Shown: positions 12,979 through 24,677 of the stretch, piece by piece
How positions within the stretch are numbered: the first letter of the stretch is position 1
Layout of the letters: each line of letters starts with the position of its first letter
Origin: Hemibagrus wyckioides
Taxonomy: Eukaryota; Chordata; Actinopteri; Siluriformes; Bagridae
Direction of reading: 5' to 3'
Assembly: GCF_019097595.1 (NCBI RefSeq)
Contig: NC_080715.1
Coordinates: 22,609,573-22,673,572 of the forward strand
Length of the DNA: 64,000 nucleotides
Program-made: the position numbers and the translations under genes
The notes under the pieces: generated by a model
What the model was told of the DNA's origin: nothing
The model's database searches: none
The model's input: the letters and a program-made list of their open reading frames with translations, nothing else

Positions 12979-15900
12979 TGAATGTTGAATGTAGTCCTAT
13001 ACTTTTAGGTGTGTAGATATGGTGAAAGGTTCTCAGTATGTGGAACTGGCCAATGATCTAGAGATTAACAAAGCTATCACCTTCTTGAGACAGAGGCACT
13101 TTAACCAGGTGAGAAAGGTCCTAATATACTTCTGCTATATTCCTGCATTGTGTGTATTGCATGGATGAATATAAATGTTACCTATTAGCCCACATATTTT
13201 CTCTTTCTTTTTTTTCTTCACCCCATTATCTATGTCTTCAGTGTTTCACACATTTATATATACAATATTTGTTTTTCTGCTTTACATTTGCTTGCCTGTT
13301 GAGGCTGAGGTATGTGTGTTCTGTCACAGGGTATGTCTTTGAATGAGTGCCCTTTGTGGTGATGGTTTTGCCTCTCTCACTGCTCGTCATTTGTGCCTTG
13401 TAAAATAAGTGGAAACACAAATCAGGAACTGATCCGAGATCAGCTTTTATTTCTAATTCTTTCTTACACTACATTTTAGTTAGCAGTATTTTCCTTGAAC
13501 ATTTTTTAAATTTTTGCTATAATGGTATATTACAGTGCTAGTAGGGTTATAGTCTGAATAAGGGAAAGCGCATAGACTAAGCAGTCTTTTTTAAATACAA
13601 CAAATATCTGACACACTTGTATTGCTGTACAGGCAGTGGACACACTGAAAGCCTTTGAGAAGAAAGACAGCCGGGTGAAGAGTGCTGCTGCTACCAACCT
13701 CTCCTTTATCTTCTTCTTGGTATGTAGGTTCTGTAAAAGGCAGACTTGTAAATATACTGTAAGGAATTTTGACATTGCACTTCCATTCCTTCCATTTCCA
13801 CTTCCATTGACATAAGTATTCAGACCCTATAACTTTGTAAAGTACACTTGGCAGCAATATATATTCATTTCTGCTCTCATTATCTTTGTTTTTAGGTTTT
13901 ATGGGAGTGACCCTATTGCTATTTTTAGGGTGTGTCTAGAGATGCTCAATAGTGTTTAAGATGCTGTTTAGGCCACCCAAGGACATGTACAGGCTTGTCC
14001 TGCTGTTTTTGTTGCATTTCAGATTATTATCATAAGTTCTGAATGGTTTTCTTTAAGGGTATATTTTAATCCATTCATCTTTCTCTAAATTCTATGAGTC
14101 CCTACTGCAGAAAAACATCCTCACAGCATCTTGTCACTACAACAACTGTGCTTCATGTGGAGATTGGCCAAATAATGATTAATTTATTTTTTACTCTGAT
14201 ATGCACTGACAATGTTGGGGCTTTATCACAAAATAAAACCAATTTATCACAAGTTATCAAGATAACCAAAGATGATCAGAGCTCAATTTTAAGTCTGAAT
14301 ATTAATGTAAATATGACATGTTCATTTATTAGTTTTAACACATTTTTGAAGTGATGTAAAATTTCTTGTGATTAAAGTGATTAAAATTCTTTTAATTTAT
14401 AGAAAACCTTTTGCAGATTGATGAACGACATAACATAGCACTGTAATTAGTTGTAGGGTAACAGAATGAAAAATGTGAGAGTGAGTACATTCTGAATGCA
14501 GTATGTCACTTCATTATTATATTGAATACTGCTGTTTTTATTTCCTACAGGAGAAAGATTATGACCAAGCTGATCGCTATGCTGAATTGGCCATGAATGC
14601 TGACCGCTACAATCCTGCTGCTCTCATTAATAAAGGCAACACGGTGTTTGTGAAGCAAGACTATGAGAAAGCGGCCGAGTTTTATAAAGAAGCACTGAGG
14701 AACGACTCATCCTGCACAGATGCTCTTTATAATTTAGGTCTTTTATTAAAGTTACTAGAGACTATGCTGCAACAGCAGACTTTCTCATTTTCTTTCATTT
14801 ATGCAACCTCTATTTTTGGACTCTTAGATGAGATGTCATTTCGATATACAGGGCAAATAACATTTTTTCACAGACACATGCTTTTTTTTGTATGTCCAGT
14901 TGTACTGGTAGCTTTGTATTGACCAATGCTTGATCGGTTTCCGTAGGGCTTACCTATAAGAAACTGGGGCGGCTGGAAGAAGCTCTCGACTGCTTCTTGA
15001 AGCTCCATGCCATCCTTAGGAACAGCACTCAAGTTATGTATCAGCTGGCCAATCTGTATCCTTTTCAAACAATTGCCTAAATTACATATTTACTAAGCAT
15101 GATGCTTCATTCAAATATAAGCCTGAATTTAATGTAGCATTGCAAATGTTTCAGGTTTGTGTATCAGTTTGTGTTCAACTAGTTAGTGCTCTTTAAGCAG
15201 CCTTTAGATATGAAATGTTGGAGGATCCTCACCAGGCTATTGAGTGGCTTATGCAGCTGATCAGTGTCACCCCCAATGACCCTCATGTACTGGCCAAACT
15301 GGGAGAGTTATATGACAACGAAGGCGACAAGTCACAAGCCTTCCAGTACTATTCCGAGGCAAGGCCTTATTTCTCTGTACAGCTTCAAATAATTTTAGCC
15401 TAATTAACAATTAATATGGTTTGACAATGTTTAACACCATTCTTTTTCTTAGTCTTTCAGATACTTCCCTTCAAACATTCATGTCATTGAATGGTTGGGA
15501 GCATATTATATAGACACACAGTTTTGTGAAAAGGCAATTCAGTATTTTGAAAGAGCAACACTCATCCAGTAAGTTATTATTTATATATAATCTATTAAAT
15601 ATATATAAAATCACCTAATCTGTGATTTGCACTTTGTTACTTGTTAATATATGTTGAATCCTGCTACCTTTGTGTAGTATGTTAATGTCTTTGCTGCAGC
15701 ACCAAAATTTCACCTTGGTTTTTTTTTTTTTTTTTTTTTTTAAAAATCTATTATATGCAACCTCCAAAATATTGTTTACAATCCAGACAATCTAAGTTAA
15801 TATAAATGCATACAGTACGAGCTCATTATAAATTTGAATGGAAATCCTTTTTTTGGTGAATTCCTGTGTTTTATGTGAATTCCAGGCCAAATCATGTTGT

Positions 15901-18900
15901 ATGGCATTTGATGGTGGCTAGCTGTTACAGGAGAAGTGGTATGATGATTATAAAAATAATTGTGTTAAAGTTAACTAATCTCAGTACTGTTTCTTGAGTC
16001 ATACATTGTGCCTTTTATTTTCTCATTCAGGAAATTATCCGAGAGCTCTCGAGACCTATAAGGACGTTCACCGCAAATTCCCTGAAAATGCAGAATGTAA
16101 CTTGTACAACTGTTTCCTCTCTTTCATTTACTCCTCAACATGAGTTAATGAGATTCATGCGAGCTTTTGTGTTGGTCAGGTCTACGATTCCTTGTGAGGT
16201 TGTGCACAGATATGGGGTTAAAGGAAGTACAGGATTATGCCACCAAACTCAAAAAAGTGGAGAAGATGAAGGCGATCAGAGAACAGGTATAGTGCCTCCT
16301 TCTTTTGTATCAGAGTCTGAGGGTCATGCTTCAGTACTGACTTGACAGAGGGAAATAAAATCTAGAGAAAAGTACTTAAATTAGAAACAGCTGCTTCCAA
16401 ATCAACAGGGGCTTTTGGATCAGTAAGTGTGTTCAGAGAGAGGAATTATGTCCAGCGTCGGCTCCTTTCCTGTTGAACATTCTGTTCCTTGCTGCTTTAT
16501 CACAGTCTTGTGCTCTTTGTGTTGTTCTTGTCTTATGGACAGGAGAAGCATTTGTTAGTCCTTTATTTTCAGACTGGCATATTTATCCTGTTCATGCTAC
16601 ATTTTTATCTCTTTTACTACATTAATCGCTTTTCTGTCTTCTTTCTCCCTTGCAGAGGGTGAAGTCAGGGAGGGAGAGCAGTGCTCGAAGCCGGAGAGAA
16701 GGCAGTGCCAGCAGTGGTAAGTCTTTTCCATTCACATCAATCAATCTGTTCCACAGTGTGCAATGTTCATTTTACTTTCTCTGACTTTTTTTTTTAATTT
16801 GTTGTCCAATGCAGTGAATCAAAAAGAGAGTAGTCCAAAGACCATGCACAGCCCCTCTAACAAAATCAGTGGTATGACTTTTACTCCATCATTATTATAG
16901 CTTCTCCAGGACTGGGACTGTCTCTGGAATTTTGTAAATAATAAATAAATCTTCACCCTTAAAATACACACTGTAGTTTTCCATATTATAGAACTGTAGT
17001 TCCCATAAAATGTGGAATTAGCTCAATTTAATAGCAAAATGAAATATTTAATCATTCCCTAATCCCCTGGTTGGTCCTGTCGGCTGAGAAAGATGTGTGT
17101 CTGCCTGTACATATCACTTCACATATTAGTATCATTGTACTTGAAGATACTTTTTTTCAACATTCCATTTTAATTCTGTAATTCTTGACTCTTATTCTGA
17201 CATCAGATACGGATATCAGGCAAGGTGAGCATTACTTTCTGTTCACAGGATTTTAAGTGATTTAGTGTTCGAGGTAAAATCTCAAAAAAAATGAAAAAAA
17301 AAAAAAATGTTATAGCACGATACTTAAAAGAACATTTCATAATGCTCTCACTTTATTTCTCTTTTTTTGGCTATGCATTATTTGAACTTTATCCTTTACA
17401 TAATAACCAGTTGTGCATGTAGTTAAACGGATATGGGAATAATGACAGATTATTTTCTGTTCCAAGCCTTTCCTTGCTGAGCTCTGTCCTCTCCCTCTTT
17501 TCATACAAACACGTTTTCTGAATTCATGTATCACAACCCTGCACTGAAGTGGGACAGAGTTATGTGCTATGCTTTAAAACTTCTCACTCTCCTTGTAGGA
17601 AGAATTCATGGTACACTGTAAACAATAAACCAATATCTCTAAACCTGCCATCATAAATCTCCTGTCTAAAGCTTGAAGTGTACTAAACAACAGCCTCCAA
17701 GACAGAGACATGTTAGCCTGCTTAAAATCTCATGGAAACTGTCATAATTAACTGAATTATAAAATGAGATCCAGATATGATATGCAGCAGTATCTAGAAA
17801 GACAAAGATTTTTATGCAACTAGAGATACAAAAACAGTTGCTTGTTTGCTTAATTTAAAACTATTATTAAAATTGATAATAATGATAACTCCCATACTTT
17901 TAAGGACAGAAATATCCAACATATGATTTCTGAATTACAGTTGGTTGTTACATTTGGTATGGTAGATAGACTTTTGTTTTTGAGTAAGTACAGAAACTGA
18001 CTGGAGGGATGATTATCCCGAATGATTTTCCCATTTTCTCTACTTTGTTTTATTATTCCGAGGACAATTTAAATTCCATTGTCATCAGGCTTTTTCAGTC
18101 TTGGGTCTGTCTCAGAGTGATCTGTTTGCATCATTTTACTACAGTACTACAGCTGGGACATGAATAGAGTGGCAGATGTGTAGTGAAAATGTACTTGAAA
18201 TAGTTCTGTTTCACAACACATTTACAGGATGTTTCTGCTGTGTAGATGAGCTCTGACATGGGACAAAAACTAAAAATACTAGCTGTAATCCTGTAAATCC
18301 TGTATTTTGTAAATACCCAAAATTAAATCATTTGAGCAGTTGTACAGACAATGACTAAATATATATGCTTGCAACATGCTTCCAACATCTCTAAGTTTGT
18401 CTGTTAGACAGTGGACAGAGCAGCCATGGTGCAAGTGCTAAAGGGGAAAGGCTAGGTGTCAAGCTGAGGTCACTTCCAGGAGCCCATGAACCTTATGAAG
18501 CAAGCACCCTGGCGGACACTGGTGAGCAGTGACTTTAATCTTTTGATCATATGAACCATCTAAAAACGATTCCTTATTGGAATTTTGTCATTTTATATTC
18601 TGTAAAGTATGGGTGTGACATATACATATATACATTAATGGTGACCTTAGTAGCCTATGGAGGCAAGGTAGAGGCAAGATCAGTTCTCTATATACTCTAA
18701 CATTAAGTTGTTCTTTACCCAAACTGTTGGTTAATCTTTTACTCACTCTTAACAGAAAGATGCAAGATCTTGTTTGCTACATGAGTCTGTAGATTCTGTC
18801 AGCCTGGCATTTCTGCTTCTGACCCAGCTACAATACATTCCTTGTTACATTGACACATTTTACAGATCAACGTTAACCTGTTAACATGTGTCTGCTAGCT

Positions 18901-19129
18901 TTTCATAGGATAGATGTGATCTGGGGAACACCTCAGTATCATGCCAAAGCAATATTACTCATTCTGAGAATGTACAAATGAATACACTACTGCCATCGTA
19001 TTTCCAGATGCTTCTTATGTTGACCCTTTGGGGCCACAAACGGAAAGACCGAAGACTGCAGCAAAGAAACGCACAGAGGAAGATGAGTTCGCAGACGAAG
19101 AGTTGGGGGATGACCTACTGCCAGAATGA
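7583..19129 (+). CDS. IFT88: Intraflagellar transport protein 88 (TPR protein, IFT-B core)
   Basis: IFT88 is a core subunit of the IFT-B train needed for anterograde transport and cilium assembly. Coding exons: 7583-7666, 7785-7847, 9619-9678, 10128-10181, 10289-10352, 10523-10592, 10721-10811, 10914-11018, 11104-11206, 11509-11623, 11718-11949, 12072-12142, 12672-12758, 13009-13108, 13633-13719, 14551-14737, 14947-15055, 15208-15358, 15453-15568, 15886-15938, 16031-16096, 16180-16286, 16656-16716, 16815-16871, 17207-17224, 18408-18521, 19008-19129. All phases match, giving 848 residues, slightly longer than human. The N-terminus starts MENVHLVAEEEDDLYSGYND. Two tetratricopeptide blocks lie at about residues 198-350 and 400-700 (e.g. 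NPAALINKGNTVF, AFQYYSESFRYFPSN). The acidic tail ends DEFADEELGDDLLPE. Introns after 11623 and 15358 begin GC; the one after 15055 is U12-type. The gene looks intact. Confidence 0.97.
7896..8510. mobile_element. Rearranged Tc1-like fragment in inverted arrangement
   Basis: Lies in IFT88 intron 2. The first half (about 7896-8210) reads sense-strand transposase remnants ([20 protein letters not shown]). The second half (about 8230-8510) reads the same region on the opposite strand and ends with a TIR-like CATTATAGTG. It is a scrambled, non-functional relative of the 4215 element. Confidence 0.8.
8690..9412 (+). mobile_element. Decayed Tc1-like element (second family)
   Basis: Sense-strand similarity to Tc1 transposase is scattered through the segment (for example GGTGTAATGGTGTAGGGAAT, and the AAGGGAGGCCCTACACAGTA coding end). 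It finishes in AGTGTTCCTAATAAAG, a typical end of this family. There are many stops. It lies in IFT88 intron 2. Confidence 0.65.
12892..12975. repeat. (TA)n microsatellite in IFT88 intron 13
   Basis: About 38 TA units, roughly 30 bp upstream of the acceptor of the exon at 13009. Confidence 0.97.
13805..14180 (-). mobile_element. Decayed antisense Tc1-like relic
   Basis: Matches the pattern of a Tc1 family whose end contains AAGTATTCAGACCCTATAAC followed by CTTGGCAGCAAT. The order of short conserved words is kept, but reading frames are destroyed. It lies in IFT88 intron 15. Confidence 0.55.
15056..15207 (+). other. U12-type (minor spliceosome) intron of IFT88
   Basis: The intron starts GTATCCTTTT, a match to the U12 5' splice consensus RTATCCTTT, and ends TTTAG. 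A plausible branch site CTCTTTAAG lies about 12 nt before the acceptor. Splicing here gives codons AAT CTA TAT GAA (N-L-Y-E), the expected IFT88 sequence; using the next GT or a U2 donor does not. Confidence 0.85.
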
Positions 19130-19327
19130 TGGGCTATTTTTGTATTCTGCTCTCATCATATGTATTTAGTTAACAGTTTTCCTGTAGTATGTAAGTGAGC
19201 TTAATGTAAATAGGTGAATGTCATATTTGTATGAATTCAAGTTTCTTAAACAGAATAGGCTTGTTCCGGTTAGATACGCATATGTGTGTATTATAAAGTG
19301 TGTAAATCACAGATGTTCATAAATTCA

Positions 19328-19571
19328 TACACTATATTGACAAACGTTTTGGGACATCTGCCTTTACATGTACATGAATGTAATATGGAGTTGGCCCGCC
19401 CTTTGCAGCTATAACAGCTTCAACACTTCTGGGAAGGCTTCCCACAAGGTTTAGGAGTGTGTTTATGGGAATGTTTGTCTTGAGTTCCTTTCAGTGGAAC
19501 TAAGGGGCCGAGCCCAACCCCTGAATTCATTGATTTGGAAGGGTGTCCCAAAACTTTTGGCAATATAGTGT
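19328..19571 (-). mobile_element. Tc1-derived MITE in the IFT88 3' UTR
   Basis: Inverted ends ACACTATATTGACAAACGTT and AACTTTTGGCAATATAGTGT bound a 244-bp deletion derivative. It retains the transposase 3' end (antisense of the AAKGG coding end) and a short internal piece. It lies between the IFT88 stop (19129) and a polyadenylation signal AATAAA at 19592, so it is probably transcribed in the 3' UTR. Confidence 0.85.
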
Positions 19572-19591
19572 ATCTAAATGTTTGTGGAGAC

Positions 19592-19597
19592 AATAAA
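19592..19597 (+). terminator. Candidate IFT88 polyadenylation signal
   Basis: AATAAA about 460 bp after the IFT88 stop. No closer canonical hexamer was seen after the stop codon. Confidence 0.5.
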
Positions 19598-20137
19598 CTT
19601 TCCTTATTAAATTTAGAAAATTAGCCTTGTTGCACTGCTGTTTTGCATATTTAGCTCATCTAATTGTTTGGAATGGGAATTTCTTGCTTCACAAGATTAA
19701 AGTATGTTGGATGAACTTAAGGAAAAGGGGAAAAAAACATTTTCTCAGTTGGATGAACGCTAAGCATCCCAGTCTGTCTCTCCCACCTTGTTCAAATCTT
19801 TTCTCAGAGAACTTGGCACTGAGGGACCTGGTGACGCGACTGACAGAAAGTGACGGCAATCTGGGAGTTTTCACGCACCGATATGAGAGTTTAGAAAACA
19901 GAAGCCTTACTTCAATCATTTGCCAAATAATGCGGGTAAATTGAGTAATATCGCGCTCTATCGAAACGATACGCAGTATTTGAGAAGTAACATTCGAGGC
20001 GCAAGAAACAATCAAAGCAAGAAAAGCGGCTTGAAGAAGCTACGCAACGCCCAAACAAGAGAAGTTTAAAAAAAATAATCATATAATAGTCTTAACGCGT
20101 TTAAGATTACAGACGTGCTTCGGGTTAACTCGGAAAC

Positions 20138-20815
20138 ATGGCTGCAGGAGAAGTTCTCGTGGCGCTGCTTGTGGTGGTGGTGGTGAGCTGCGCGGCGCGG
20201 GGAGGAGGGAAAGGGAACCGGAGAGTGTGTGCAGATCTTCCCGAGGAGATCCTGGAGCAGAGGTTCGGTCGCCTCTCCGTCGGAGTGCTCAGCGCTTTCC
20301 ATCACACACTCCAACTCACAGCAGAGCCTCAGAACCTGAGCTGCCCGTCATCAGGTCTCCTGCGGAGCGTCAAGAGGTCCAGCATGCCGGTGAATCTGCT
20401 AAGTCTTTCACCATGGGCGTACAGGTAGCGTGTACTCACAGAAATACGGCTTCTTCAAATAAATAAATAAATAAAAAGCTAAATTATCTCTGAATTCAGA
20501 TTGAGACGCGACCCAACGCGCTATCCCCGCTTTATCCCTGAAGCCTATTGCCTGTGTAAGGGCTGTCTGACGGGGCCGAACGGTGAGGAGAGTGAAGACT
20601 ACCGCAGTGTCCCGGTGTTTGTGCCCACCGCCGTGCTGCGCCGCTCAGGCTCGTGTGTCGGGGGACGCCGCTCCTACACTGAGAGCTACGAGTCCATACA
20701 GGTGGGCTGCACGTGCATACCTGCACTCAAGAAGAATGAGAGCACACACAGGAGCAACCAGAGCACAAGGAGAGCTGTGCAAAACTCCAACAGGCGAAAA
20801 AAAGTTACAAACTGA
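20138..20815 (+). CDS. IL17D: Interleukin-17D precursor
   Basis: IL17D is a secreted cystine-knot cytokine of the IL-17 family. Exon 1 is 20138-20424 and exon 2 is 20500-20815, joined by a 75-bp intron (donor AG/GTAGCG, acceptor TTCAG/A); the total is 603 nt, 200 residues. Residues 1-20 form a signal peptide (MAAGEVLVALLVVVVV core, then SCAARGGG). Diagnostic IL17D sequence follows: CADLPEEILEQRFGRL, GVLSAFHHTLQL, NLLSLSPWAYR at the splice junction, RYPRFIPEAYCLCKGC, VLRRSGSCVGGR and VGCTCIPALKKNE. The cysteines CLCKGC and CTC belong to the knot. The C-terminal tail is basic (RRKKVTN). It lies between IFT88 and EEF1AKMT1, as in human, and appears complete. Confidence 0.96.
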
Positions 20816-21406
20816 ACCACAGGGGCGCTGTTTCATCAAAAAGCACAAGCCTGTGTGTGTGTTATTGTGCAGACTGGTTATCATTATAAAGCTGCTGAAA
20901 GAATTACACAATCAGATCTGACTGCACTGGACAGGTGATACAAGTATATGTAGGCTTATCTTGCATATCTTTTTATCAGAGTTACTTTGTGTACATGCAT
21001 GCATATGATTAAGCTGTTTTTACTCAAAAAGTGTAATAATATGGCTGGGATTGTTGTGATGGTTTCAGATGTGATGTGTTTTGAGCTAGCGCAGAGGCTG
21101 AATTTGATTGAGTTTGAACATTCAAACAGGGTGTAAATGTATAACAGTTTTTCAGCAATGTTTTATTTACCATAGTAAGCATCTTAAATGCATTTGCTTT
21201 CACCAAGTCAAAATGCTTTTGTCTGTAATATGTACAATTAATGTTAATCCTGATTTTAAAAAAAATAATACATCAAGCATTAAAATATCACGCCATCCAG
21301 GTATGATAAACCAGACAAAATAATCCCATAACAAATTAGGACCAATTAAATTGTCTGAACAGTCCATAAGTCGTAATAAGCCTTATTTTAAGGTCTCGCT
21401 CCAAGC
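20816..21406. other. Convergent 3' region of IL17D and EEF1AKMT1
   Basis: No coding sequence was recognised. A minus-strand AATAAA at about 21160-21165 could be the EEF1AKMT1 polyadenylation signal. No certain IL17D signal was seen. Confidence 0.45.
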
Positions 21407-23405
21407 CTAGAGGAGACCTGACTCATAGTTAACATAACACCTGAACTCGTTGGCAAGGTTGTGATTATGTTTGGGTAGATAACTGCATATCTTCACATCC
21501 AGGAGTTTTCTTGCATGCTCTTCCATAATAGCCCCTGAAATTACAATGACAATGTCATAAATGAGGCCAAAAATGCTCCATGTTATGAGTTAATCATTTG
21601 GGAGTGATTTTGTTGAGCTTTGTTTGAGCTCTACTCCACTAACCTGTGCACAGCAGGATTTTACTCTTGGTGAGGTATTTTACTGTGAGTGCCACTTTGC
21701 TCAGACACTCCTCGGATAGGTACGGTGGGTCTGCGATGACGATGTCAAAGCTCTGTGGGAGGACATCTTCAGGCAAACACAACGGGTTGTTGTAGTCATA
21801 GAAGATGAACTCGTCACCATACACAGCAAATCGACGGTCAAATTCAAGCAACATGGCAGACACACAGTGTGACCCATCTGTACTCTGGGATTCCAGCTGC
21901 TTCAGCTTCTGGTAGACGCTGGGTGCGCTGATGCATGCTATCCTGAAGGCCATAATAAACATAAGTCAAGTCAAGTCGCTTTATTGTCATTTCATCCATA
22001 TATAGCTGACACAGTACATAGTGACATGAGACAGCGTTTCTCCAGGTCCCTGGTGCTACATAGACAACATAGCAAAATACAAAACAGAAACAACACGGAA
22101 CTGTGTGTTTTGCCACTCGCTGGCTGCCAGAGCCGTATGTTTTGCACATTAATTTAAAAATAGGTGTAGTAATTGAAAATGATCTAACCTCCCCTGTTTC
22201 CCTGCTTGCTGTACAGCTTCCTGAGCCAACTGTGTAGCCGTCTCATCGCTGTACCAGAACTGGCTCATCCCCTGGTTACAGATATAACATCATAACATTT
22301 TAATTAAACGTTTTGTACTATTATTCCTGTATATTATTATTATTATTATTATTATTATATTTTGTACTTAGAGATTTCATTTCTTACTATAAACACCTTT
22401 ACGACACAGCATATCATTTATGATCAGTCAGAAAGAGAGGGTTAATGAAAAACATTGATTCTTTATAACAGCAGCTCTGACAGTAGTTTATACAGATGTG
22501 CTCATCATTTCTACTAATTACACAGGGTCTTCGAAGGTGAAGACAACACAAGCATTTATTGTTAATCAGGTGGAAGTTTCTATAAGAAGACATTTATTTA
22601 ACATTGTAGAGTGTCAGTAAACTGCTTCTAACATCAACTTTGAGGACAAAATGTTCACCTGCTGCCTAATATATCTCACCCACTAACAGGTGCCATGATA
22701 AGGAGATAATCAGTGTTATTCACTTCACTTCTCACTGCTCATAATGTTATGCCTGATCGGTGTATATATTTTAAACGACTTGCTGTATCCATTTAGAGTT
22801 ACATTTAATGTTGTGGAACATAATCTGAATAATATTATTATTATTGCTGAAGAAGTTAATGCTGGTTCTGATAGAAATGTGTCAGAATACACAGTGCATG
22901 ACGGGTCTGGGCTGTTTTGGCAGCAAAAGGGGGACCAACACAATATTAGGCAGGTGGTCATAATGTTATGCCTGGTTTTGGTGGATTTATTAATTTTCTT
23001 TGGTATAAGAGTAATAAAGCACTTTGCGATGAGCTGTTATTGTTAGTGTTATTATTTTGGTGTGTAAATCACCCAGTCAGTGATATTCTCCTATACCCTG
23101 TGATGTTATATTCCTCACATAAAATATTTAAACATATACGACTGGAACTATATGACTGAAGGTTTATTTATTTATCTGTTTTTGTTTAATGAAGCATTGG
23201 ACACAACGACTACATGTACAGATCATGAACATTAGTAATAGTAAAGTCTCCCCCTCACCCAGTCCTCCTGAATGGCTCCCACAGTGAAGCTGTGACTCAG
23301 TGCCGAGTTTCCTGCTTCATTCTCCGCATAAAACTCCTGCAGAGCCGCCAGAGCAGCAGCCGAGAGCTGAGGCACATCATCATCATCATCCTCACGGTCA
23401 CTCAT
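21407..23405 (-). CDS. EEF1AKMT1: EEF1A lysine methyltransferase 1 (N6AMT2)
   Basis: This is a class I SAM-dependent methyltransferase that methylates a lysine of translation factor eEF1A in the cytosol. Minus-strand exons 23259-23405, 22189-22271, 21644-21942 and 21407-21534 splice in frame to 218 residues, near the family's usual length. The N-terminus has an acidic stretch ([16 protein letters not shown]) and exon 1 ends GAIQEDW. Exon 2 begins [12 protein letters not shown]. Exon 3 has [20 protein letters not shown] and the catalytic motif DPPYLSEEC, the NPPY/DPPY signature of amino-methyltransferases. The last exon reads [16 protein letters not shown] and ends VNYESGLL. It converges with IL17D; the stop codons are about 590 bp apart. 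Confidence 0.96.
21964..22085 (+). mobile_element. Unclassified retroelement-like relic
   Basis: Begins with AAGTCAAGTCAAGTCGCTTT and ATTGTCATTTCATCC, a beginning shared by many dispersed copies in teleost genomes. It lies in EEF1AKMT1 intron 2. The class was not determined. Confidence 0.5.
22600..22980. mobile_element. Two right-end fragments of a Tc1-like MITE family
   Basis: Both 22735-22767 and 22955-22975 contain CATAATGTTATGCCTG, the terminal repeat seen in full at 24464-24677 and 56772-57400. The first is preceded by CACCCACTAACAGGTGCCAT, internal sequence of the same family. They lie in EEF1AKMT1 intron 1. Confidence 0.7.
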
Positions 23406-23899
23406 GATGATGAAGAGGAAAGGAAACTTGTAAACTTAAGTAAGAGTCAGTGCTCACTCTCACCCAGCTCTGTGCTCTAGTTATAGCTAGCCCTGACCAC
23501 TCAACACTGCTGCTTATTTATTTATTTACTTAATCATTTACCTTCAGTCCTGTTGATCTAGTGTAAAAAATGTAGGGGTCAATATTCTAAATGTGCAAAA
23601 TATCCTACTATTATAGAAAAATATATATCGGGCCCCATACGAATTTCACATGCTAACCCATCAGAATCATAGCATGTTAGCTAAGTTTGTAGCTCACACG
23701 TGTTTAGCAAAGTACGGCAGACGCTATGGGACAAACTGCACCATGCTATTTTCCTTGTGATGCTGATGTGTGTGGGTTTGTTGGGTGTTGGAGTGTGTGT
23801 GTGATTTTCCTCAGCGTCCGTTTGCTGTGTTGACCAAATTCGTATTTTGCATAATAAACATAACTGCATGTTAACTAGAGTCAAAGACACGAGCAGCGT
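23406..23899. other. Upstream region of EEF1AKMT1, no gene seen
   Basis: No coding exon, RNA gene or clear transposon was recognised. The EEF1AKMT1 promoter and 5' leader should lie in the first few hundred bases. Confidence 0.5.
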
Positions 23900-24215
23900 C
23901 TTACTAGTGATAAGTAGCCTTGATTTGTCACATATACATTACACAAAAGTGAAATTCTTTCTTCACATATCCCATACATGGGGGGTTGGGGTCAGGGCAC
24001 AGGGTCAGCCATGATGCAGCACCCCTGGACCAGGGCGGGTTAGGGGCCTTGATCAAGGGCCCAACAGTGGCACAGGGTCAGCCATGATGCAGCGCCCCTG
24101 GACCAGGGCGGGTTAGGGGCCTTGATCAAGGGCCCAACAGTGGCAGCTTGGTGGTGCTGGGGCTTGAACCCCAATCTTCCAGTCAATGACCCAGAGCCTT
24201 AACCACCACCCCAAA
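23900..24215 (+). mobile_element. SINE/LINE-like relic with a 73-bp tandem duplication
   Basis: A 73-bp unit (starting AGGGTCAGCCATGATGCAGC at 24001 and again at 24074) is followed by GCAGCTTGGTGGTGCTGGGG and a terminal AACCCAGAGCC-like block typical of fish SINE/L2 3' regions. Confidence 0.6.
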
Positions 24216-24463
24216 CCTTATAACCTCATCAGAGTATTATTTAAGCAATATATCTTATAGTATAATACTAAATAAAACCAAGTATTCTCAGATTAAGGAC
24301 AGATTAAGAACAAAGAGAAATTGAAATTATTTGAATACTATCAGTCCAGTTAAAAATATACAGATCACCATCTAATCAATACTACAGGAATATTCTGGTG
24401 TTTTTCAACCTGCATTCTTGTACACTTGCAGCATATGGATGATTACAACAGACAATGACTGAT

Positions 24464-24677
24464 GCACCGATCAGCCACAACATTATGAGCAGTGAGAGGT
24501 GAAGTGAATAAGACTGATTATCCCCTCATTATGGCACCTGTTAGTGGGTGGGATATATTATGCAGCAAGTGAACATTTTGTCCTCAAATTTGATGTGTTA
24601 GAAGCAGGAAAAATGGACAAGCGTAAGGATTTGAGCGAGTTTGACCAACATTTGATAATGTTATGCCTGATCAGTGT
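24464..24677. mobile_element. Tc1-like MITE (CACCGATCAG family)
   Basis: Left end CACCGATCAGCCACAACATT and right end AATGTTATGCCTGATCAGTG form imperfect inverted repeats, with TA after the right end. The internal 150 bp is a remnant of transposase sequence. Confidence 0.75.
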
